Assembly (NCBI GenBank): GCA_019753235.1
Contig: JAIELF010000028.1
Span: forward strand, 28,124 to 92,123
Direction: 5' to 3'
Source: a bacterium
GTDB lineage: Bacteria > Planctomycetota > Planctomycetia > Kolteriales > Kolteriaceae
Length of the DNA stretch: 64,000 nt
The position numbers and the translations under genes are program-made. The stretch's first letter is position 1. The number at the start of each line of letters is the position of its first letter. The notes under the pieces are model-generated. The model made no database searches, was not told the DNA's origin, and was given only the letters and a program-made list of their open reading frames with translations. Shown one piece after another: positions 34,670 to 41,997 of this stretch.

Positions 34670-35932
34670 ATGAAACGATGCGACGTGATGACGACCCTGG
34701 TTCTCCTGGCAAGCGCGAGTGTCGGCTGGGCCGATCATTGGCCAACTTGGCGCGGCCCTTCGGGGGACGGCATCTCGACCGAAACCGGGTTGGCGACGAC
34801 CTGGGACGGCCCCAAGAGTGCCCGATGGCGGCTTGAACTCCCCGGACCAGGAGGCTCCACGCCCGTGATCTGGGGTGACAAGATCTTCTTGACCTCGGCC
34901 GACAAGGGGAATCTTGTCCTGTTGGCGGCCGATACCAATGGGAAGCTTCTCTGGAAAGAAGTTGTCTCATCAGGAGATCAACCCGTTCGCGGCGACGAAG
35001 GGAACATGGCGAGCCCCTCGCCCGTGACCGATGGAAAACATGTCTGGGCGATGTTCGGCAACGCTAAGTTGACGTGTCGAGACTTCACAGGCAAGGACGT
35101 CTGGACGGTCGATCTTCAGGAAAGGTACGGCAAGTTCGACATCGCCTTTGGTGTCACATCGACGCCGATCCTTCACGGCGACCACCTTTATTTGCAGTGC
35201 ATGTACACCGGGGCTAGCTATATCCTCTGCCTCGACAGCAAAACCGGTAAAGAGATTTGGAAACATGACAGACCCAGCGACGCGATCGAAGAATGCGAAC
35301 ACTCTTACGCTTCTCCCTTTCTTTATCGCGATGCCAAGCACGAGTATCTGTTGGCTCATGGAGCAGACTACATCAGCGCCCATCAACTTTCTGATGGAGC
35401 AGAGATCTTTCGCTGTGGCGGCCTGAACGGTAAAGAGAAAGCTTACAATCCGACGCTCCGCTTCGTGTCGTCACCCGTGGGGGGGGAGGGATTGATCGTC
35501 GTCCCTTCGGCAAAGAAGGGACCCGTTTTGGGGCTCTCGCCCGAGGCAAAAGGGAATATCACCGCAACCGACGAGGGACACCTTTGGCGACTTCCCAACA
35601 ACACGCCGGACGTTCCCTCCCCGCTTATTCATGAGGGGATCGTCTATCTATGCAGTGAAGATGGCGTGTTGACGACGCTCGATGCGAAGACGGGCAAGCA
35701 GATCTATCGCGAGCGGATCGAACCAGGCCGTTACCGCGCGTCCCCTCTTTTTGCCGACGGCAAGATCTACTTCGTGTCCCGAAAGGGGACGGTCTATGTC
35801 GTGCAAGCGGGCCGCGAGTTCAAGCTTCTAGCGAAGAACGCGATGGACGAAGAAGTCTCTTCTTCATTGGCCGTTGCCGACGGGATCATCTACGTCCGAA
35901 CCTTCAATGCGCTCTACGCGGTCGGCAAGTAG
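34670..35932 (+). CDS. Secreted PQQ-like beta-propeller protein
   Basis: A 420-residue exported propeller. After a signal peptide (VMTTLVLLASASVGWA) comes WPTWRGPSGDGIS, a start common in planctomycete outer propeller proteins, then blades ending in GxxxW or GxxIW (NGKLLWKE, TGKDVWTV, TGKEIWKH). No heme c motif and no clear quinoprotein catalytic residues, so binding or an assembly role is likelier than alcohol oxidation. ATG 34670 is chosen for the signal peptide; a frame from 34565 buries it. It follows the betaine importer by 113 bases on the same strand. Confidence 0.87.
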   Translation: MKRCDVMTTLVLLASASVGWADHWPTWRGPSGDGISTETGLATTWDGPKSARWRLELPGPGGSTPVIWGDKIFLTSADKGNLVLLAADTNGKLLWKEVVSSGDQPVRGDEGNMASPSPVTDGKHVWAMFGNAKLTCRDFTGKDVWTVDLQERYGKFDIAFGVTSTPILHGDHLYLQCMYTGASYILCLDSKTGKEIWKHDRPSDAIEECEHSYASPFLYRDAKHEYLLAHGADYISAHQLSDGAEIFRCGGLNGKEKAYNPTLRFVSSPVGGEGLIVVPSAKKGPVLGLSPEAKGNITATDEGHLWRLPNNTPDVPSPLIHEGIVYLCSEDGVLTTLDAKTGKQIYRERIEPGRYRASPLFADGKIYFVSRKGTVYVVQAGREFKLLAKNAMDEEVSSSLAVADGIIYVRTFNALYAVGK

Positions 35933-35936
35933 GTAT

Positions 35937-37265
35937 CTACGAGGGAAAACATCGCCCGAACGCCGTCAGCAAGGAGAGAGGGCCTCGAACGAGAACCTTT
36001 CGCCGAAGGATCGCCCAGACAATGTTTCTCTCTTTTCGAAGAAAGCCGACCCATGTATCGGCATCGGCCGTGACGGCGCAGTTGGCCTTGCCATGCAGCC
36101 CGGTTTCGACCGACACCCGTTTATTTCGAATAGTGACGGTTGCTTGCGCTGCGGAAGATCCTTTGAACGTGAAGTGGTAGACGGCATCGAGATCCTTGGA
36201 TTGCTCGGCTTGAAAAACGATCGGCAAGCCGAACAAAAATCCGTCGATCGAGTTCGGCCTGACTCCCCCCACACGTTTGGTCGTCTTATGTGGGAATCGC
36301 TTCGCAACGTAGGTCTCCGCATCGGAGTTTGCCACCACGTAGACGGTCTCTTTCTTCTGTTGAAGAGGCTTTAGCACTTGCTGCTGAAACTGGCCGCGAT
36401 CTGTCAGGAAAGGAGTGATCACGTCTTCGCCTGCCGGGCAAACCGCTAAGCAGTAAGCCGCCTTGTAGTTGGCCCCGAAGCTCAGGCTTTGCCACATCGA
36501 GGCGGTCTCGCTGTCCGTGACACGTCGCCCGTAGTCGTGGGCATCTTTGCTATCAGCCACTTGTCCGACCCAGTCGGTAAAGCCGCTCATAAACTCCCGG
36601 TAGTTGTGTGTTAAGCACGCGCTCGGATCGAATTGTCCGTCCGGCTTGATGGCACCTACTGGACAAGCCGACACGCAGAGCTTGCATTCCAAACAGGGAT
36701 TATAATCGATGGGCGCTGACTCTTCGTCGAGATCGACACCCAGCACGATCGTCCCCAACAGGATGAAGTTGCCGAACCGGGGATGGATCACATTGCGGTG
36801 AATTCCCATTCTCCCTAAGCCAGCCGCCACCGCGACGGGCTTGTGCGAAACAGTCCACATCTTCAACGGAAACTGGCTCATCTCCATCGGAAACCCACCC
36901 GCGGGGTTGAGAGCCGCTACTCCGACCGCTTCCAAACGCGAAACCACTTCCCTGGAGATCTCGTTTACCTCGTCAATCGATTGATGAAATTCGAGATTTG
37001 CCGTAGAACGGGCGGTGCTTCGAATGGGCTCGCGATTCATCTTGACCACGAAACTCACCAGTGTTCGCGCAGTAGGGAATACCTCGTGAATGGTCGCTCG
37101 CTGATCATCGATCTCGGCTCGATCGATCGACACGAACCCGACATCATCGGCCCCCGCTTCCAGTAACATCTGGCGAACCGTCGCGGCCGAGAGAGAACGA
37201 CACCCCTCCGATACCGGCTTCTGGCGAATCGTGAGCACTGTCGGGTGGTTCTCGATTTTGTTCAT
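35937..37265 (-). CDS. 4Fe-4S protein (QueG-like) fused to an SCP2 sterol-carrier domain
   Basis: A 442-residue protein. Residues about 25-300 resemble the epoxyqueuosine-reductase/DUF1730-type fold (AGLGRMGIHRNVIHPRFGNF) with one full cluster motif CLECKLCVSACP and a partial second, AAYCLAVCP. Residues about 345-440 look like an SCP2 lipid-binding domain (VYHFTFKGSS, DADTWVGFLRKE). The pairing suggests a redox reaction on a hydrophobic substrate; I cannot name it. It is not QueG itself, which lacks the SCP2 part. It diverges from an HxlR regulator, with palindromes between them, so that regulator probably controls it. Confidence 0.82.
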   Translation of the reverse strand: MNKIENHPTVLTIRQKPVSEGCRSLSAATVRQMLLEAGADDVGFVSIDRAEIDDQRATIHEVFPTARTLVSFVVKMNREPIRSTARSTANLEFHQSIDEVNEISREVVSRLEAVGVAALNPAGGFPMEMSQFPLKMWTVSHKPVAVAAGLGRMGIHRNVIHPRFGNFILLGTIVLGVDLDEESAPIDYNPCLECKLCVSACPVGAIKPDGQFDPSACLTHNYREFMSGFTDWVGQVADSKDAHDYGRRVTDSETASMWQSLSFGANYKAAYCLAVCPAGEDVITPFLTDRGQFQQQVLKPLQQKKETVYVVANSDAETYVAKRFPHKTTKRVGGVRPNSIDGFLFGLPIVFQAEQSKDLDAVYHFTFKGSSAAQATVTIRNKRVSVETGLHGKANCAVTADADTWVGFLRKERNIVWAILRRKVLVRGPLSLLTAFGRCFPS

Positions 37266-37312
37266 GCGGGTCCCTTTACAACCGATGGTCCCTAATAGTT
37301 CTCATCGCTACA

Positions 37313-37351
37313 TACTTGCAAAATGCAAGTACATGCTTGCAATGTACAAGC
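37313..37351. promoter_or_regulatory. Two phased palindromes, probable HxlR operator
   Basis: TACTTGCA-AAA-TGCAAGTA at 37313-37331 is perfect. A second, partial copy, GCTTG-N7-CAAGC, lies at 37335-37351. The centres are 21 bp apart, two helical turns, so dimers would sit on one face. The site is 48 bases upstream of the Fe-S/SCP2 start and 29 before the HxlR ATG. Confidence 0.7.
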
Positions 37352-37379
37352 GAGTGGCGTAAGGTAAAGGGGAAGAAAA

Positions 37380-37766
37380 ATGAGTCATGGAAAAAGTGTC
37401 ATGAAGGAAAGTCGCCGATCGTGTTGTCCTTTGGCTTGTTCGCTGGACATATTCGGGGATCGTTGGACGCTTCTTGTGGTTCGCGATCTTGCCTATGGCA
37501 AGAAGTACTTCAAAGAGTTCTTGGCTTCGCCCGAGGGAATCGCCACGAACATCTTGGCAGATCGCATGCTTCGGTTGGCAGAGGCGGGATTGGTTCAGAA
37601 GGTGCCGCAACCCGATCAACCCGGTCGCGATGCGTACATGTTGACAGACAAGGGTGAGACACTGGTCCCTGTTTTAGGCGCGGTTGCCCGCTGGGGGCTT
37701 GCCAATCTCCGCGGAACAGAGGCCCGATTGGCGCCGAAACCACGAGGTAAGCGGGGGACATCGTGA
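37380..37766 (+). CDS. HxlR-family winged-helix transcription regulator
   Basis: A 128-residue regulator with the HxlR hallmark CPLACSLDIFGDRWTLLVV, where the Cys residues may sense thiol or redox state, a wing around NILADRMLRLAEAGLV, and TDKGETLVPVL. It binds DNA as a dimer. The gene is divergent from the Fe-S/SCP2 gene, with the double palindrome between them. ATG 37380 has AAAGGGG eight bases upstream; a second ATG at 37401 lies in frame. A regulator of its own promoter and its neighbour is the usual arrangement. Confidence 0.9.
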   Translation: MSHGKSVMKESRRSCCPLACSLDIFGDRWTLLVVRDLAYGKKYFKEFLASPEGIATNILADRMLRLAEAGLVQKVPQPDQPGRDAYMLTDKGETLVPVLGAVARWGLANLRGTEARLAPKPRGKRGTS

Positions 37767-37833
37767 TGGGCGGGGAGTTGCCGACCCGACTTCCACATTG
37801 GGCCGGCATGTTTTCATCGGTCAAGACGACTCG

Positions 37834-38898
37834 TTACGCCACGGTGACGGCGCTATCGAGGTAGACGTCTTGGATCGCATGGAGAAGGCCGGCCCCTTCA
37901 CTCATCGGTCGTTGGAAGGCCTTTCTTCCGGAAATCAAGCCCGAGCCGCCGGCCCGCTTGTTGATGACAGCGGTTTCGACCGCCTCGGCGAAATCGGAAG
38001 CCCCCGAGGAGGCCCCGCCGGAATTGATCAGACCGATTCGACCCATGTAACAATTGACGACCTGCCATCGGCAAAGATCGATGGGGTTATCGGACGTGAG
38101 CTTGCTGTAAACAAGCGGATGGGTCTTGCCGAACTTGATCGCGTTGTAGCCGCCGTTGTTCTCAGGCAACTTTTGCTTGATGATGTCCGCTTCGATTGTC
38201 ACCCCGAGATGATTCCCCTGCCCGGTCAGATCGGCCGAGACGTGGTAATCTTTCTCGGCAGTCTTGAAGGCGTTGTTGCGGATGTAACACCACAAAATGG
38301 TCGCCATCCCGAACTCATGAGCCGCCTGAAAGAACTGCGAGATCTCGATGATCTGTCGGCTTGATTCTTCCGAACCAAAGTAGATCGTCGCGCCGACAGC
38401 GGCGCAGCCCATTTCGTAGGCTTCTTTCGCTGTCCCAAAAAGAATCTGGTCGTGCTTGTTGGGATAAGTGAGAAGTTCGTTGTGATTCACCTTCGCCACG
38501 AAGGGGATCTTGTGAGCGTACTTACGGGCGACGATCCCCAGCACGCCGTACGTCGAAGCGACCGCGTTACAGCCTCCTTCGATCGCGAGCTTGACGATAT
38601 TTTCCGGATCGAAGTAAACCGGGTTCGGCGCGAAAGACGCGGCCGCGCTATGCTCGATCCCTTGATCGACCGGCAGAATGCTCAAGTAGCCGGACCCAGC
38701 GAGTCGGCCAGTGCCGTAAATCCGCTGCAAATTGGTCAGGACGCGAATGTTTCGGTCGCTGGGCGTGAAGATGCGATCGACAAAATCTGGACCGGGCAGA
38801 TGCAGCGTTTCTTTGGGAATGCCCGTGCATTTGTAGCCGAGGAGGCTATCGGCTTTCGTACCCAAAAGTTCAAGCGTTCGAGAACTTACCGCGGCCAT
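37834..38898 (-). CDS. Class I fructose-bisphosphate aldolase (archaeal/DhnA type)
   Basis: A 354-residue Schiff-base aldolase of the FbaB/DhnA group. It interconverts fructose 1,6-bisphosphate with the two triose phosphates. Seen: [29 protein letters not shown], the AIKFGKTHP region carrying the likely Schiff-base Lys, and [10 protein letters not shown] with [15 protein letters not shown] phosphate contacts. ATG 38898 is chosen for AGGAG seven bases upstream and the family-typical start; a frame to 39006 lacks both. The 5' leader holds a GCGGAC-CGGTT-GTCCGC hairpin at 38922-38938. Confidence 0.92.
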   Translation of the reverse strand: MAAVSSRTLELLGTKADSLLGYKCTGIPKETLHLPGPDFVDRIFTPSDRNIRVLTNLQRIYGTGRLAGSGYLSILPVDQGIEHSAAASFAPNPVYFDPENIVKLAIEGGCNAVASTYGVLGIVARKYAHKIPFVAKVNHNELLTYPNKHDQILFGTAKEAYEMGCAAVGATIYFGSEESSRQIIEISQFFQAAHEFGMATILWCYIRNNAFKTAEKDYHVSADLTGQGNHLGVTIEADIIKQKLPENNGGYNAIKFGKTHPLVYSKLTSDNPIDLCRWQVVNCYMGRIGLINSGGASSGASDFAEAVETAVINKRAGGSGLISGRKAFQRPMSEGAGLLHAIQDVYLDSAVTVA

Positions 38899-39090
38899 GA
38901 AATATCTCCTATGGTGTCGGTGCGGACCGGTTGTCCGCGGGTCAACCTCCGTGAAAGCCTTCCTCGCTCTCCGGGGAGATTCTACCGATTGAGCCCGCTT
39001 CGGCACGATCTGTCGAAAGGAAGATTCGGTTGTGCCGATTCCACCAGATCGAACGACGTTCGGGGAGGTCCCCTCGGCGGACCGAGAAAA

Positions 39091-40449
39091 TCACTTGGCG
39101 GAGAGGAGCGTCTGGATGTCGGCCAGAAGGGCTGCCCCCGTCTGCAAATAAGGAGGAACGTCGGTATCGAGTTCCTCCTCGGCCACAATAGCCTGTCCGG
39201 GGAGCGCATTGGGGAGAGGTGCCGAGGCGAGCAACTCTGGCGTCATTTCTGGAAATAGTACTCGGGCTGCCAACCAGTTCTGCCGAACCGATTCGGGGAG
39301 ATCTCGGATGTACCGCGCGGCCCGGCTCGGGGTGGTGACGATGACCCCGCGTTCCATGATCACGTATTCCAGTCCCCCCTGCATGCAAGCGATATCCAGA
39401 ATACGCTCGGCAGGAGTATCAGAGATACGAAAGTTCACGAGTGTGTTGATGTGCGTGCGTGATCGGAGGACGGTTTCGTCAATCATAAGCTTCACGCCGG
39501 TCACCTTGCCGATCTCTTCCACAATGTCGGCGACGGGTCGTCGTTCGTAATTGACGCTCATGGCAAACGCGAGCCGATTCTTAATCTCTGCGTACCACGC
39601 GGGGGTCGCTTTCTCGACTGTGCGAAGGAGCCGACGGGCGTTCAAGGGCGCCGCCGAGCCGTTGGCAACGAGAATCGGGTCCTCTCCCGGGACTTCGCTA
39701 TCGTCGGGCTGGATCTCGCCCCGCTCAAGCCGTTGGCGATAGATCGAGAGTTCGCGCTCGGCCATTCGTTTGTAAGTCATCACGCCGGCATCGGTGGGAA
39801 AGAGGTCGGCCGCCTTGATGGCGTGGCTTAGGAGATCAACGGCGCGGGCGTATCGGGCTTGCTCCATCAACTCTTGTCCCCGAGCGACCCCTGCCGCGAG
39901 TCGTCCGACCGCGCGAGCTTGATAAGGAAGCGTCGACTTGCTGGTCTCCTTGTGAAGCGAGGCCGCGAACTCTGCGATCTCTTTATTGGCGGGGTGCATT
40001 CTCTTTGCGGCACTGGCTAGCCGAAATGCCTCGGCAATTTGACCGTCCTTCTGCGCTGCTTTGGCCTGTTCGAACAGAACCGACGCATTGCGAATCTTTC
40101 GGGCAGCCAGGTCGTCGGCACGAGTGGAAACGCCCTCGATGACGGACTCTGCCGAGACGGAAGTTGCCGTGCTCGAACTATCCTGCCCGGCGGACGATTT
40201 CTTTTGGGATGTCGGCTTTTCCTTGGTCGGTTCGGTGGAAAGGGTCGCGGGTTGATCGGGCTCGACCTTGGTCCCTTTCTTTCGCGGTGCAGTAGACTTG
40301 GGTCGATCCAATTGCTTCAGAAGACCATCAATAATGTCGTTGGCGGGATCGGAAGCAGGGCCGGCAGGGCCATCCTGCGCGGAGGCATGCAGGACCAAAA
40401 CCAATCCCGAGAGAAGGATGACCACGCAACCTGTGCGAAAGTGCGACAT
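39091..40449 (-). CDS. Secreted protein with secretin-N-like C-terminal region
   Basis: A 452-residue exported protein (signal peptide FRTGCVVILLSGLVLVLHASAQD). Residues about 30-110 are low complexity (Ser, Thr, Lys). About 125-250 are helical and repeat-like (tetratricopeptide-like: FEQAKAAQKDGQIAEAFRLA). About 290-380 reads RRPVADIVEEIGKVTGVKLMI to DTPAERILDIACMQGGLEYV, the pattern of short secretin N-terminal (STN) domains. It is probably an envelope assembly component. The HEAT-like gene stops 89 bases upstream. ATG with AAAGG seven bases upstream. Confidence 0.75.
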   Translation of the reverse strand: MSHFRTGCVVILLSGLVLVLHASAQDGPAGPASDPANDIIDGLLKQLDRPKSTAPRKKGTKVEPDQPATLSTEPTKEKPTSQKKSSAGQDSSSTATSVSAESVIEGVSTRADDLAARKIRNASVLFEQAKAAQKDGQIAEAFRLASAAKRMHPANKEIAEFAASLHKETSKSTLPYQARAVGRLAAGVARGQELMEQARYARAVDLLSHAIKAADLFPTDAGVMTYKRMAERELSIYRQRLERGEIQPDDSEVPGEDPILVANGSAAPLNARRLLRTVEKATPAWYAEIKNRLAFAMSVNYERRPVADIVEEIGKVTGVKLMIDETVLRSRTHINTLVNFRISDTPAERILDIACMQGGLEYVIMERGVIVTTPSRAARYIRDLPESVRQNWLAARVLFPEMTPELLASAPLPNALPGQAIVAEEELDTDVPPYLQTGAALLADIQTLLSAK

Positions 40450-40538
40450 AGAGAGACCTTTCGTCGATGGCCGACTGGCGGCAGATGCTTCCTTCGGTTT
40501 CTCCCCCCCCCACTCCGCTCACAGGATTCGAGAGGGGT
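40450..40538. repeat. Nine-cytosine run between two secreted-protein genes
   Basis: A run of nine C at 40503-40511 lies in the 89-base gap upstream of the secretin-N-like gene. Such a run is slippage-prone and could change promoter spacing or leader length. Confidence 0.5.
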
Positions 40539-41837
40539 TCAAGGCTTCGCCTGACCGGCTGCCTCGTCACGGTACTCGCGGGCCAACCAATGCCGCCAGG
40601 CCTCTTGGTCGTAGCCAAAATTCTCTTGGGTCAGCGAGATCAGCGAATCAAGCACTTCTTCGTTCTGCTTCGTCTCAACGATAACCTGTCGCTGAGGCAC
40701 ATTGGGGGCGAATGCCTGCTGAGCGTTCTGACCTTGAAGCAAATTCCTCCGAATCATCGTTCCATCTGGAAGAATCTCCGTCTGCGTCGCTTTCACCGAA
40801 GTACCGGTGATACCCGCAAGCTTTTCCTCAAAGGAAGGGTCGTAAACTCGTTCGTGCCGAGTTACAAGCCCCTCGACGAGGGCCGGCACCACGCTTTTGT
40901 CGCCGAGAGTCCGCAGGGCGACCCCCGCGCGTCGAACATGGTTGTTGTCGTTACTCTTTAACTCTTTGACAAACCTTCCCAAAAGGGCCGGACTATTCCG
41001 CGCAGCAAGCGCGTCGATACTGTCGTCTCGATTCGAAGCCGAGGAGTCCTCTAGACAAAGTGTCACCAAAGCGACTGTCGATTCATCCCCATCGATCCCT
41101 CGAAGCACTCGTACCAGAACTTCGCGATCCCCCTCCGTCCCCTTTTTTCCCAGCAGGTTCATCAAGAGCGGAATCGCGACCGTATCGGTGATCTCGAGCA
41201 AGTCCTCGATCGCGGATTCGACACGATCGGGTTTGTCTGTCTGATGCAGACCCTTCTGAGCGAGGCGAATCTTTCGGCCATAATCCTGTCGGCGAGAGTC
41301 CTTCGAGCGATCAGCTTCAAGCTGAGCACGTTCCTGGGGCAGAACCCACTTGCCACGGAATTTGACATAGCCGTCGGCCGAGCGAGCTTCGTCTTCGGAC
41401 AACCATTTGCCGTCTCGCTGCACATAACCGAGCCGCTTGCGGGCCTGCGGATGATCGACATCGCGCTCGATCACCTGATTGAGATGCAGGCGATATTCCG
41501 TCATCAGCTTTCGTTCAAGACACCAGAGAGCCAACTCGTACTCTCCGTCGGCTGTCGGCGGCGTAGAATTCTTCTGTTGCACGTAGTCGGCATTGAAGCT
41601 GGCAGAGGTCTCGATGCGAGCGATGTCATCGCGGGCAACCTGGGCGGTGCCGAAAGACGTCTTAAGGAAGAGTGTCGTGTCGTTGCTCTTCGATTCGACG
41701 ATCTCCCCCTCGACTCGGCCGCCATCCTTCTTGTGGACGACATCGCTGACCAGTTCCCCGTTGCCGAGAAACCATCCGATGATGGCGAACGTGCCCAGCC
41801 GATATCTTTTCTGCAACAGCGTGAACCCTCGCCCCAA
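40539..41837 (-). CDS. Secreted HEAT-repeat-like protein of unknown function
   Basis: A 432-residue protein. The start is uncertain: TTG 41837 has AGGGAG nine bases upstream and gives a basic stretch plus hydrophobic LGTFAIIGWFLG signal sequence; ATG 41906 and TTG 41816 are alternatives. An SH3-like strand region follows (KKDGGRVEGEIVESKSND, then TSFGTAQVARDDIARIE), then a charged helical region, then helical repeats from about residue 205 to 360 (for example AIPLLMNLLGKKG, ALLGRFVKELKSN, VVPALVEGL), then a Gln-rich stretch. I cannot name a function. It is probably in an operon with the secretin-N-like gene. Confidence 0.75.
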   Translation of the reverse strand: MGRGFTLLQKRYRLGTFAIIGWFLGNGELVSDVVHKKDGGRVEGEIVESKSNDTTLFLKTSFGTAQVARDDIARIETSASFNADYVQQKNSTPPTADGEYELALWCLERKLMTEYRLHLNQVIERDVDHPQARKRLGYVQRDGKWLSEDEARSADGYVKFRGKWVLPQERAQLEADRSKDSRRQDYGRKIRLAQKGLHQTDKPDRVESAIEDLLEITDTVAIPLLMNLLGKKGTEGDREVLVRVLRGIDGDESTVALVTLCLEDSSASNRDDSIDALAARNSPALLGRFVKELKSNDNNHVRRAGVALRTLGDKSVVPALVEGLVTRHERVYDPSFEEKLAGITGTSVKATQTEILPDGTMIRRNLLQGQNAQQAFAPNVPQRQVIVETKQNEEVLDSLISLTQENFGYDQEAWRHWLAREYRDEAAGQAKP

Positions 41838-41997
41838 GTGGCGTTTCTCCCTTGAGATGTTACCCGACCCATGTCGGCCTGGGTAGATCATCCCGCGATC
41901 GGTCATTCATCCTGAACGGTTGGGCAGATGGCGGCTAAGGCTGTAAAACACTGCAAGCGTCATTGGGTTAGAGGGGTCGGCGGGAGGAAGGGTGCCG

